From Pseudopyrenochaeta lycopersici (lineage: Eukaryota; Ascomycota; Dothideomycetes; Pleosporales; Pseudopyrenochaetaceae): a DNA stretch of 64,000 nucleotides. Numbering within the stretch: the first letter of the stretch is position 1; each line of letters opens with the position of its first letter. Position numbers and translations under genes: made by a program. A model generated the notes under the pieces. The model searched no databases, was not told where the DNA came from, and saw only the letters and a list, made by a program, of their open reading frames with translations. Below, one piece after another: positions 11,518 to 23,450 of the stretch. Location: assembly GCA_003313425.1 (NCBI GenBank), contig NHZP01000053.1, positions 282,268 to 346,267 of the forward strand, given 5' to 3'.

Positions 11518-12495
11518 AGTGTTGTGCGTAATGATTGAGTAAGAAAAGGATGTGGGAAGAAGTAAAGTAGCGCATGTCATCTGTATCTTATTCCTGAAGG
11601 TCGATGTCTTCCGGTAATTCAATACGCCATGTACGCTCAATCTTAGCACTACATACATACCATCGAAAATTCTTTTACGACTTTTCATACTGAAATAGAA
11701 TCACCATTAACTCGAGAAATAAGGTTTGTTCTTTCAGTAGTCCATTGTTGACCTTCGTCCTGTCTTTGCACACTATGACTATGTGACAGCAAAAGAGGAA
11801 GCATTCCGTAAGTCCAACTGGCTGGTGATTACTTCGCAGCTAAGGATCATGATTTCTCACCAATATCGTCGATGTGGATCGCTTAATACAATCTGTACCT
11901 TTCTGAACATTACCGCATCTGAAATTACTCGGGCGCCATTTCGGCTGGTACCGAATTCACGGTCCGCGCAGATCTCTGGTATGGACGCCTCAGCGCAGAC
12001 GCGGCCCCAAACATCATGCACCTTCCAGAAACGCTCAACACGATGTCTTCTCTGCTCCAGAAATTCATTAACAATTTGATATTTCGAGGATACACAGTGA
12101 GCGATAAGATTATTTCAAAGCAGCTTCTTCTTCCTTAATGCGACTAAGAAGAGAACAAAGATAATGGAGGCCAGGCAAATGAAGAATGACAAGAATGTTT
12201 CCCAGAAGCCCGGAATGACAATTGCATGGTCCCAGTAAGTCGCGCGTACGGAGAGTACGCACGGATCGATCTTACTAACAAACATCTTATACAATTGATT
12301 GGATGCCAACGATATATACCCATAATTGCGATGCACTTTTCGAGGCTACAGTACACCAAATAGTTCAAACGTTATAACAAGCTTTAGAAATATCAATATC
12401 GGTCATGTTTATTGAGCCAAGGAGTTCTTCAACGATACATCGCAGGACTCCTTAACCCATCCTCAAGTAGCTTCAATACGTGTTCTTTTAGCTTG
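11518..12495. other. Intergenic with a membrane-segment frame of unknown status
   Basis: A minus-strand frame (12115..12336) ends in a strong single membrane span (WETFLSFFICLASIIFVLFL) followed by basic residues ALRKKKLL, as in the C-terminus of a type I membrane protein. No matching upstream exon was found and the family is unknown, so it may be a relic. Nothing else recognised. Confidence 0.35.
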
Positions 12496-13535
12496 TCAGC
12501 TTGCACTCTGTCCAATACCTAGTGACCCCTGTCCACCTTTCCTCCCTCTTTCATCCTCAAGCCGGAACCATTCTTCCGCTGAGCGAATCCGCTTACGATA
12601 AATCTCACCCAGGAAAGTATAATCGGTAGGAAGTATGTTTTTCGCGTGGCTCCAGATGTTCCGTGCTCCCGTAAAATTGCCTTCGATCGCCATCTATGCG
12701 GGATCAATAAGATCGGCGAAATAGGCAGCTGAATGATGTGCATACGCTCAGGGGTCCTGGGCGGAAGTACACTTCCACACTGACGTCCATGAATCGAGCA
12801 GGCTTGCTAATTACATTGGTGAAAGCGACTGCAAGGTCCGATTAATGAATGGAGTCAACTAAAACCTCGAAATCTATCCTATCTGCTCGGTTAGGGTTGT
12901 CAAAAAGCCAACGAAGGGTAGTGTCCGCAGTCAGGAAAAGCAACCTCCGGAATAGCACCTTGGTACGCAACTAGAACGCACTAAATCAGAGCATGTTTCC
13001 CATTCTCGTTCTTTTCAGTTCTTGGGGTCATGTGTGTCATGCTTTCGATGGCCATTTCCATGTATGGTCCGGGCGTGAAAATTGCCGCACCCGTGATCGC
13101 CTCGGGCATCTCCAGCTTGGAACAAGATCCCCTCGCCATTGCGATCCTTGTCATCGGAAAGGCCCGTTCTGAGTGCTTCCCTGTATGCAGAGTTGTTGTA
13201 CACATAAGGCAAACTGTCGTACACGAAGAACGTTATTGCCCTACCCGCAGCAGCCAGTTCATAGGACCAAATCAGCCAAATAGCTCCGCCTTCTCGCCAG
13301 CATTGAGGACATCTATATTGACGAAATGCAGAGTTACAGCTGAATTAGCGACGGCACAAATATTCTCATGGGTGAAAGACGTTCAAAAATCTCAAATATT
13401 TTTGTCTAACGCGCGGAGGGATCGCGAACGGGCCGAACTAGGGTCGCGGAAAAGAACCCGAACGGTGCACTTGCCGTCTTGGATGAGTCTGCGAACGACA
13501 GGTAGACCCCGGTCCAATACCGCCGACTTTGAATT
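12496..13535 (-). pseudogene. NmrA-like / HSCARG-type NAD(P)-binding regulator, frameshifted pseudogene
   Basis: Pieces in different frames line up in order along an NmrA-like protein. They are GLPVVRRLIQDGKCTVRVL then RDPSSARSRSLRAL (N-terminal Rossmann part, 13535-13396), HFVNIDVLNAGEKAELFG (near 13300), AITFFVYDSLPYVYNN (near 13220), GAAIFTPGPYMEMAI (near 13080), RADRIDFEVLVDSIH, stop, SDLAVAFTNV (12870-12790), and EIYRKRIRSAEEWFR near the C-terminus (12610-12560). At least three frameshifts and several stops separate them. The Gly-rich nucleotide-binding loop at the very N-terminus is damaged. The family senses NAD(P) state and controls transcription factors in nitrogen regulation or stress. 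This copy cannot make a full protein. No RIP-like base skew is obvious here, so decay seems ordinary. Confidence 0.85.
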
Positions 13536-14170
13536 TTTAGGTGATCTGGAGAGTCGACATAGTGGACAAGCATCAATGTGGCGGGTTTCCAATTATTCAA
13601 TCTCTCAGCAAAATGGTTGGGTAATTCAAGAGTCGCTTCAATATTATCCTGGGATGTAAACAGCTGTTTGACCTATTCACTTATACTTAAATTTTCACCA
13701 CAATGTTCTAGAGGCGCGGTCATGCCGATCAAAGAAACATTTACCAGCCAAGGCGGCAACGAGGCTGTCGAACAGAAAGGGTCAAGAGGGTGAAAATTGT
13801 TACATGCTAAGCCCTAAATTACTCCTGACTGTTTATTATATCAGATTCCCATCCAAGCGAGTATGTATATATGACGCCTAAAGGCGAGATATCTAATGCT
13901 CAATGAAATACACCTCGACATGACAAAGCGCAATCCTCGAAAGAAAACACTGTCAATGGAGCTTGGACTAGTTCTTACAGCCAGATTAAGATCGAGAATT
14001 GCCTAACTTATAAGCCTAGTCTTAGTAATTACTCATGGGGTCTGTATTGTATCAGAGACTTGATAACAATTCAACATAGCGTATATAGCGACTCCGAAGG
14101 CGAGTTGGTTGGTTAGCTTAATGTTTTCCTCTCATCGCCTGACATTCGGTTCGTGTTCTGTAGTATCGTA
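13536..14170. other. Intergenic up to the transposon boundary
   Basis: No gene recognised. The stretch ends at the TA dinucleotide (14169-14170) that is the insertion target of the Tc1/mariner element. Confidence 0.5.
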
Positions 14171-14199
14171 CAGTGCCCTTCCAAAAGTTCTCGCCGCGC
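14171..14199 (+). repeat. Left terminal inverted repeat of the Tc1/mariner element
   Basis: 29 bases starting CAGTGCCCTTCC, identical to the reverse complement of 30035..30063, preceded by TA. Confidence 0.95.
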
Positions 14200-14308
14200 A
14201 CGCACGAGCCACCCTCACCAGCACATGGGCACAAAACTTCAATACTATGAATCTCAGCCAATATATAATATAATTTAATTTTTTTTAAAGCAGTAGTTGC
14301 GCACGGGT

Positions 14309-14435
14309 TTAGTATTTCGTTTACCACCCTCGCGCTTTCTTAAATACATTAATTCGTCGTGGCATGCTTATAATAAGGCGCCGAATCAGGCTGGCTAGTA
14401 TGCGACGCTAGTAACTTTTTAATACAGCGTAAAAG
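14309..14435 (-). pseudogene. Tc1/mariner transposase, C-terminal part
   Basis: Continues the reading frame of 28979..29979 once the LTR element and one copy of AAAAG are removed. It ends with the family C-terminus: LIISMPRRINVF, KKARGW, stop, TKY, stop at 14309. The TAA inside the last motif fits a CAA (Gln) codon mutated by C to T. In the family this tail is SMPRR followed by a short basic segment. Confidence 0.85.
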
Positions 14436-14868
14436 TGTTACGACCCAAGAACGTACCGAGGGACAGCCGCCTTAAGAAGCCCCGCGGCCTGGTGCGTGCA
14501 CCAAAACATAAGGCTGCACCCAAGAAGCACGTGACTCGTCACGAGTCTCACGGTCTCAGGAATCTCACACGCTAACATACAGTCTCTGTATAAGACTCGC
14601 TAAGAGTAATACAGTCTTATAAGACTCCTTATATATATAGATTACAGCAATAAACTCTTATAGCTTATTATATTTAACTTAATATTATACTCTATAGTAT
14701 AGTAATAGTAATACTAATTATTCTTAACCCTTAGTACTCTTTACAAAAGCACCCTCTTACTATCTTAGTATTAAACCCCCCTTCTATCTAGTCTCTTACT
14801 CTATCCTAGAGAACTAACCTTATAATCTTATTAGTTATCTTTACTAATAGCTTTTAAGATTCTTTATA
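14436..14868 (+). repeat. 5' LTR of the gypsy element
   Basis: 433 bp, same length as 28541..28973. The first ~140 bases keep many C and G (CGACCCAAGAACGTACCGAG), whereas the rest is AT-shifted like the 3' LTR. Confidence 0.95.
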
Positions 14869-15680
14869 CTTTAAATACTCTTAAGATAAGTAATACTTAT
14901 ATAGAAAACGCGGCCTACTATACTACTAGGCTAGGTAACACTGTTACTAAACTAGACCCCTTCTATAGAGATTAATTTAAGCTTAAAGAATAGCTACTCT
15001 AGTTTAACCTATTCTTTAAGTTTAATATAACTACTATAAATAATAATAACTAAGTAGTACTTATAATAAGCTATATAAGGGGCGAAGCTGCTAAATAGGT
15101 AAAGCCTTATTTAGTTAAGTACTTAGCTAAAGAAACTAAACTAGAGGAGCTAATTAAGATGTTTAAACATATAGGAGAATTTAAGACACGCATATAATAA
15201 GTATTTAGATTACTAAACGAGACTACTATTACAGAACGTAAAATCTAGAATATATAATAAACCTAGTCTGTAGCTAATTACGCTAATAAGTTTTTAGGGT
15301 ATACTAGATAAACTAACTAGAAGAATAATACCCTAAAAACTATATATAAATAAGGCCTAAAAGTAGATATCTAAACTAAACTAATATGCTCTAGTATAGG
15401 TATTACTACGCTAGATAACCTAATTAATAAAACTATCTAACTAGATATAGAACTCTATAAGCTCTGTGTGCGACTTAGAGGACAACTACTAGAATAAATA
15501 AAAGAAGATAAGAAACCTTAGAGGGATTATTATAATAAACTAAATAATAGTTACCTATAATACTAGTATTAACTATAAAGAGTACCTAGGTAGTATATAT
15601 TAGAAGACCCTAAGGTAATATATCTAAATAACCTTAATAGAGGAAAGTTAGGTAAGAGTAGAAAGAAAAAAGAAATAACT

Positions 15681-18354
15681 TACTTTAACTATAATAAGAA
15701 AGGCTATATAGCTAAAGACTATAGATAAAAGAATAAGGTAACCTCCTAGATTAATATAATAGTTATAAAAGAAGAAAATAGTAATAATAAAATATAGGAA
15801 GTTATTATAACCTAAGAGGAAGGAGCTTAAGATATAAAGGTGTTACAGCTACCTCTCTAGAAACCTGCGAAGTAAGAGATTCTAGGAACCTAGTATAGTA
15901 AAGATAAGGAAGAGAGTAATAGCTCCTTACCCTTAGTCTATAAAGATATAGAAAAAGACCTTAATAATACTATAGTACTTCTAACTAAGGATTAGAAAAT
16001 AGAGAACTTCTAGAGCTAATATTAACTAAGAACTCTAAAGCTAATAACGCTTATAGAGGCGGAAAAAGATATTATAGAACTTAACTACTAACTACGCGTA
16101 TAATTTATTAACGCGCTAACTCTAGAAGAATAGGAAGTAGCTATAAAATAAGGAATAAGTATAATTATCCTAGCTAAATAAGTAATATAAGATATATTAT
16201 AGGAACACTATTATTACCCTAAATATTATATAAAGGTAATATAAAAATAGGTAGAGAGAGCTAAGGAAATATAGTAACCTATAAGTGTTAGAAACGCACT
16301 ATAGAAACTTTAATAAGCTAGATAAATATAGGTACTAGAACCCTTAGTAGTTAAGACCCCTAAATACACACTATAACGCTAAACTATACTACTATTAATA
16401 TAGGAAGACGCCTTCTACGTACCTAATACTTAGGACCTAGTATAATAAAGGTACTTTTAAGTTAACTTCTATAGTAAGATTATACTTATAGATAGTAAGA
16501 AATAAGATATTTATACTTAGCTTAAATAATAAATATATTAGGAGAATAATAAAGAGAATATTAACCCTAACTAGCTTCTTATAGAGGAAGAAGCTAAAGA
16601 CTACTATAAGCGCGCAGAAGTAGCTTAAACTCTATATACTATGCGTAAAAGACTATAGAAACTAGTACTAGACTACTTAATAGACCTACGTAATAAGTAA
16701 TATAGTATTATCTATTAGTCTTTCTGTACTACAGACCTATATATAATATACTACTTAAGTAAGATAGAATAAGGATACTTCTCTTACTTATTTTACTAAT
16801 ATAAATACTAATAGTATAATTACCTTAAAGTTAAATATAATAACTACCTATAAGATAAGAGGACTATCCTCTACTTCCTAGGAAATAATAACTCTATAGC
16901 TACTATAGTAATATAGCTAGTCTTTAATAGAGAGTATAATTAGTAGTAATAGTAAACGTGCCTTAACTCTAACTACCTTAAGTATAAAGACGTTAAGACA
17001 CTAAATAGGTATTAGGAGAAGCCTTTTTTAGAATCGCGCCTACTAATAAGTAAGAATTATAAACTTTATATATAATAGGCGTATAAGAACTCTTTAAGCT
17101 AAATATTAAGCTTAATAGAAGCTAGATAAAGGTACTAGTAGATTCTAGAGTATAATAGAGCTATATTTCTACGTAAGTAATAAAATAAGCTAGCCTTATC
17201 CTATTATTAAAATTAGTACTATATCTATTAATAGTAACTAATAGATAACTAATACTATTAGAGTCTATAATTATATATAAAGTATAGAGCGTATAACTTA
17301 TTATCTAGAACTATAGGGAAATAATTAACCTAGACGTCTTTAGACTATTATAATATAATATAATACTAAGACTCTTATAGTTAGGAGAATATAGTCTAGA
17401 AATAGATTAGAAAAAGAAGAAGTTCTTATTTAAATACTATAGAACAAACGTAACTATACGCAAGCCTACGCTGCAGCTAAGTACCTAGGTAGATAAGAAG
17501 ATAATAATTAGAATCCTTACTTTAAATAAGGATAACCTTAGGATATAAGAGTCTAACTTAGCAGGTACTAATAGGAGGCTCTTAGACTAATAAGCTAGAG
17601 TTAAGGAGTAAAGCGTAACTCTAGTAATCTCTAATAAGTATAAAGAATATAAGTTACTCTTTTAAGAAGAGATAACTATAAAAGTATTACTTAAGTATTA
17701 ACCTTAGGATTATAAGATTATCCTATAAGAAGGAAAGTAACTAACTTTTAGCCTAATTTACAGTCTATTAGAAAAAGAACTTAAAACCCTACGTAAATAT
17801 ATTAAGATAAACTTAAAAAAGAGATTTTTTAGGGAATTATAGTTACTAGCAGGATACCCTATATTATTTATACTAAAGAAAAATAAGAAGTTAAGATTAT
17901 GCGTTAACTACTAAAAGCTTAATAATATTATAATAAAGAATTAATACTCTTTACTAAATATAGTAAAACTATAAAATTAACTAGCTTTTATAAAAGTCTT
18001 TATAGTATTAGACTTAAGAGGAGCGTATAACCCTATTTATATAAAGGAAAGTAAAGAATAGAAGACTGCGTTTAAGACACGCTATAGCTACTATAAGTAT
18101 ATAGTAATACTTTTTAGTTTTACTAATATACTAGCTATATACTAGGTACTTATTAATAACGTATTAAGAGAATACCTAGATATATTTATTATTACATACC
18201 TTAATAATATCCTTATATACTCTAATAATCTATAGGAATATATTAAGTATGTTAAAATAGTTCTTACCTATCTAAGAAAATTTAGTTTACTACTTAAACT
18301 TAAGAAATATAAGTTCTATAAGAAAGAAGTTAAATTCCTAAGATATATAGTAGG
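15681..18354 (+). pseudogene. Gypsy gag-pol, upstream part (gag knuckle to reverse transcriptase)
   Basis: At 15681..15725 a gag zinc knuckle reads YFNYNKKGYIAKDYR: the four zinc ligands of a CCHC box are all Tyr, as produced by G to A in Cys codons and C to T in the His codon. The reverse transcriptase begins near 17,850 (KLRLCVNY, VLDLRGAYN, KTAFKTRYSYY) and its active-site box at 18197 reads YLNNILIYS instead of YLDD. It is cut at 18354 within the palm/thumb region (VKFLRYI) by the copia insertion and resumes at 25848. Stops replace Trp and Gln throughout. It cannot be functional. Protease and the gag N-terminus were not pinned down. Confidence 0.88.
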
Positions 18355-18581
18355 TGTGGGTAGAACTTCCTCTGCAGCTGCAGCGTGCGGTAAGTTATCG
18401 TGTATATAGTAGGTATCTGTGTTTATAGTAATTATTCTCTATTTATCTACGTACAGTTAAGGAGAGTTCTTATATAGGGGGTATAGAGCTTTAGCCCTTA
18501 TACCTAAAGCTTCTATTATTATATAATAGCGCGCGACAGCTTAATATTATATATACTAACCTTATATATTATGTATAGACA
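18355..18581 (-). repeat. Copia LTR, left copy
   Basis: 227 bp, pairs with 25616..25842. Its right end is AT-shifted (TATGTATAGACA) where the other copy keeps TACGTACGGACA. Confidence 0.95.
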
Positions 18582-19063
18582 CTAGCAACTTTTTCTTTTA
18601 TACCTTACGTATGTATATCTAGGTTTTCTTCTGTCTGTAGTTTACCTACTTAGGCGTTAACTATATATAATATTTTTAGCTAGTTACTTATATATTCCTG
18701 TAGTTAATTAGCGTTATTATATTATCTTTTATTAGCATATATTATTTACGCGACGCTCCTCTTTTCTATTACTCCTGCAGGTAGATAGCTTATACTGCTT
18801 CCTTATTATTCGCGCGATATCTCTCTTTACTATTACTTATTTATACAGTATTCTCTTTTACTACTACTTACTTATATAGTGTCCTTTATTATTACTTCTA
18901 CGTACGTATAGACTATATTATTCTCCCCTTTACCTTCTCTTTTTACAGGGGCTATTATATTATATTACACTATATTATATTATTAGGGTCTACTCTTAGC
19001 GCCTGTAGTAGGTATATATATGCTCCCTCCCTCTCTTTTCTCTTTCTCTTTAACTACTACTCT

Positions 19064-19188
<125 letters not shown>

Positions 19189-20056
19189 AAGTAAGTTTAT
19201 TTTTTCTTTCTTACGCGATTTTCTAATTACTTTGTGCTAATTCTTAGTATAGTAGTAGCAGTATTAGCAGCAGTAATAATAATAATAATAATAATAGTAG
19301 TAGTAGCAGCAGCAGCAGCTACTACTACTGCTACTACTACTGTAAGTTTCCTCCTTCCTCGCGTAATTCCCTTTCTCCTTTTTTACGTGCGGTGCTAATT
19401 TTTATATAGAGTAGTAGTAGTAATAGTAATAATAATACTACTACTACTATTACTATTATTGTATAGGTGCTTCCTCTACTTTATTTCTTTACCTAGGGCT
19501 GATTGTAGTAGATATCTCTAGTTCTGTTATCTACCGCTGCCTCTACTGCTGCCTCCTCTATTACTGCCCCTGCTAGGCTCGCCTTCGCTAGCGTCCTTAT
19601 GCGCCTAGGCCTAAGTAGGCGTACGTTAGTAATATTACCTACTAGGCAGGATATTAGTCGCGCCTTTATACGCTAACTCTATATTAATATATATTATTCT
19701 TTTATATTTTTAAGGTGTAGTATATACTAATTCGCGTAGTAGGATGATAAGATAGTAGTCGCTGCCCTCCCCTCTTATAATATTGTCGTGTCCTTTACCC
19801 TAGGGACTAATCTGCAGCTCTAGATTGCTAAGCTCGTGCGGTAGGAAGGTTACTTCTACGCACTCTTAGTCTAGAGTTGTAGGTCTGTTCCTAATAATCT
19901 ATATAATTATTAGTATAGTAGTAGGTCTAGTCCTCTACTATTTATAGAGTGTTAGACCCTCCCTAGGTTCTAGGGTAGCGCGTGTGCGTTATACGTATAG
20001 TAAAGCTACAGTTTGTAGTGCGAGCACTACAGTTAGGTTCTATTGCGTAGTAGAAA

Positions 20057-20158
20057 TTTTTTTTTTTTTTATAATATAAATATTTTCTTCTAGGTATAGG
20101 GGGGGGGGTTTCTTTTTAGGGGGGGGGGGGAGGGAGGGCGTTTAGGTGTTTTTTTTTT
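20057..20158 (+). repeat. Cluster of homopolymer runs (T14, G10, G12)
   Basis: T run at 20057..20070, G runs at 20099..20108 and 20119..20130, then a further T run near 20149. G runs in otherwise AT-rich DNA are striking. They could also be assembly-sensitive positions. Confidence 0.85.
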
Positions 20159-21199
20159 CTTTAATAATAAATCTCCTCTCTTTTCTTTTATTATATTATA
20201 CCCTCTTAAGTAATTATGCGTAATAAGTACCTCCTATAGAGAAGAAAGGGATAGAAAAAAAATTAAAGGAATAATAGACTTATAGGAGAGGGCGAATTAT
20301 ACAGCTATACTTAGGCTTACTTATATTCTTTATATAGGCTTAATTCTATTTACAAATGCCTTAACTTTTACTTTTAGCGTGTTAGTTAAGATAAGTCTTT
20401 CTATTATAGAGTTTAGTGTTGTTTTTATGCATGCGTTAGTAAGGTTATCCTTCCTATTAATCTATTAAATTTTAGTAATTTTTCTCTTCTTATATAACTC
20501 TCTAAGAGACATAATATTAACTATTAGCCTCTTCTTATTTATTATTCCTAGCTTTATAAGGCAGTCGTATAATAACCTTAAGTCTAAGCAGATAACTACT
20601 AGTATTTTTAGTAGTTTTAGTATTTGTATAATCTATTATAATGTTATACTTAGTGCGATAGCGGTGTTAAAGCTGTTAACTATGCTATATAGCTTACTTG
20701 CTAAGACACTGCGTATAACTTATTTATATTTAATAGAGTTCTAGTGTATAATATTACTATAAATCTTAAAGTTATACTTATTATCTATACAGTACTCTAC
20801 TACTAGGATAATAATAAAGCTAAGTTAGGAGCTAAGGTCCTTATTATTTATAAATAATCTATCTATAAATATAAACAGCTTTATACAGTTAAGTTATAGT
20901 AGTATAAATATAAGTCTGCGTTCTAGGTTATTTATCTGCTATTAGAGTTATATATTTAGGGCTTCTATCTCCTCTTTTAATAGTGTAGTTATCTATGCAG
21001 CTCTTAATAGGTTAAATGTTGCCTCTAGTTAGCATACAGACGCGATGTACACGCCCCGTACTCTCTGTATAATGTACTGCTGTGTAGCATCTTCTACCTG
21101 TAGGTTAATTACTTAGAGGTATTTCGCCTATTCTCTCTATGTAAGTTTAATCTTTTTATAGACTAGTTTAACCTTCCCTTTATTAAATTTAAAGGGCTA

Positions 21200-23450
21200 G
21201 TTATTAGAGAGAGTAGTCTTAGGCTTCGCGCGAAACTTTGCCTAGTCTAGTTCCTCTTATTCTTATTATATAAATACTTAGGTAATAATACTTAAGGTGT
21301 TGTCTGTTTATAGTCCTGTTATCCTAAATATTATTATATCTTTATCTATAACTAGTAGGCATAGGTTATATATTAAGGTTTTTATCTTTAATTTATCTTT
21401 ATAGTAGTTATAGCATATCTTAAACTAGTATAGGCCTAATTCTACTGTACTATATAGTAGCTATATAATTTATAGGATTATATTTAGTAGGAAGGTGTGC
21501 TAGAGTTCTTTTAGTAGTCTAGCATATAGTGTATAGAGGAGTTTATCCTTTAACTATACGTATACTTATATAATATCTTATAGTTTATAGTATATCCTGT
21601 ATAATACAATTAGAGATAGGCTAAGTATAAGTATAAGTCTCTAGCTTATCCTTTAGATTATTAGTAATTAAGTTAGGATCTCCTCCTTACTTTTATCTAA
21701 ATATCCTGCAAGGACTAGTTATAATTTCTTATATAGCTAAGTTATCTTCCCTTTTACCTTTTATATAAGGTGTAGGTTAAAGATTCTTCTATAATATTCT
21801 TTTACGTTAAAGTAGAAGACTTTAAATATACTATTCTAGAGTAGCGCTTCTATTTCTATATAATCTAATTCTTTAAAGGGGGCTCCTTATATTATAATTA
21901 CTCCTTCTTTTCTTAGCTAGAGGGCTAGCGTATAGTTATCCTTTTCTTTTTATATAAGGAATACTTCTACGTCTTATTATGCGACTTTCCTTAGGCGTCC
22001 TCTTCTCTTAGCTTTAGGTAGCTTTATTTATATAGGGGTTAGCTTATCTAGGTTAACTATATCTTCTACGTGTAAGGGCTGCAGGTAATAGTATAGCTTA
22101 GTCTAGGTATATCTAAATATAACTAGGCTATTCTCTAAGTTAATAATTATGTCTTACTCTTTAATTCCTTTAATTTTATATAGTCTTATCTATCCCTTCT
22201 TTTCTTTCTATACTATAATCTTAGAGCCTAATAGTAGCTGTAGGACCTTATATAAGTTTAGGCTGTTTCTAGTATTAATTATATAGTTAATATTATTCTT
22301 TACTCTTTTACTCTATTATATTCTTATTATTTTACGTATAGTATTTACTCTAGCTATTATTTCTAGTAATAAGAGTAAGTCTATATTAATTCTTAGGTAT
22401 ACTCTAAAGACTAGCAGTATTAGTACTAGGCTGTTAGGGCTTGCTGTGTTATTAAGTGCTTTTACTGCTATCTATAGGATTAACTTATTATCTATATTAT
22501 TATTAAGTTCTGCGCGTAGGATATTAAATACTTACTTTAGTAGTACGTGCGCGCGTTTAATCTTTCCTACTGCCTAATATACTTCTACTAGCATTTATTA
22601 GTAGTATGCGCCTATAATTTTCGCACGATTTCTAAATTTATCTAATACGAAGTTTATTCCTAGGTTATGTATAATATTATTAGGTAGTCCTTAGTAGGTA
22701 TTAATCTAGTACTTATATAGCGCCTTCTATACGTCTTATATAGATATTAATTTAAGAAATATTATAGCTTAGAATAATATGTCTATATTAATAACGTGTA
22801 AGACGTCCTTATTATTAATTTATATAGTATTAATAATTACTTCGTAATTAAAGTATAAGTTATCTTTAATAGTAAATTTAAACCTTTATAGAGATGTTCT
22901 GTACGCTTAATAGAAGTAGTAGAATTTCTAGATTTCTTCTAGTACTATAGGGTCTACTTTATATCCTGCGTCTGTAAGTATCTTATAGAGTCTCTCTATA
23001 TATAAGTGCCTAAATCTTTAGTAGAGACGTTAGAGTTCTATTTCTGTAAAGAATAGTACAGCCTCTTATTAGCTAATATTAAAGAATAGGTGTCCCTATT
23101 TACGTACGACTAGCACTATAGTACTGTCTTATTATATAATAATATTTAATATATTATTAAAGTATACTCTTAGTTAATTAGTATCTACTAGGCTAAGAAG
23201 GAATAGTGTTAGGGTATCTAGGATATAATACGTAATAGTTCTAATTAGATTTTATATTTATATAGTACCTAGAGATCCTTTAGAGTTCTGTCCTCTAAAG
23301 CTAATATTTACTGTGCCTAGAGTCTAGTCTACTATTATGCGAGGGTTCTCCCTTAGGTATAACTTAAGCTATAACTTACTAACTATTAATACTCTAGCTG
23401 CGCCTGTATCTTATAGTTCTCCTTAGTAGTTTGTGCAGTATCTTCTATCT
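21200..23450 (-). pseudogene. Copia polyprotein core (protease, integrase, reverse transcriptase), RIP-decayed
   Basis: Read on the minus strand. Near 23,420 is the aspartic protease signature DTGAARVLI. Around 23,100-22,900 comes the gag-pre-integrase / linker part (AVLFFTEIELRRLY, LTDAGYKVDPIVLEEI). At about 22,690-22,630 the integrase core reads LPNNIIHNLGINFVLDKFRN, where the family has the catalytic Asp. Near 21,400-21,270 the reverse transcriptase reads LYNLCLLVIDKDIIIF and QTDNTLSI (or stop for Gln), a TDDT-type box with Asp to Asn. Stops at former Trp and Gln codons are frequent. Gag (expected about 24-25.6 kb) and RNase H (about 20.3-20.9 kb) were not identified with confidence. Confidence 0.85.

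Noticed and set aside
13030..13659. 209-codon plus-strand open frame
   Set aside because: It lies antisense to the NmrA-like pseudogene, whose pieces explain the sequence better.
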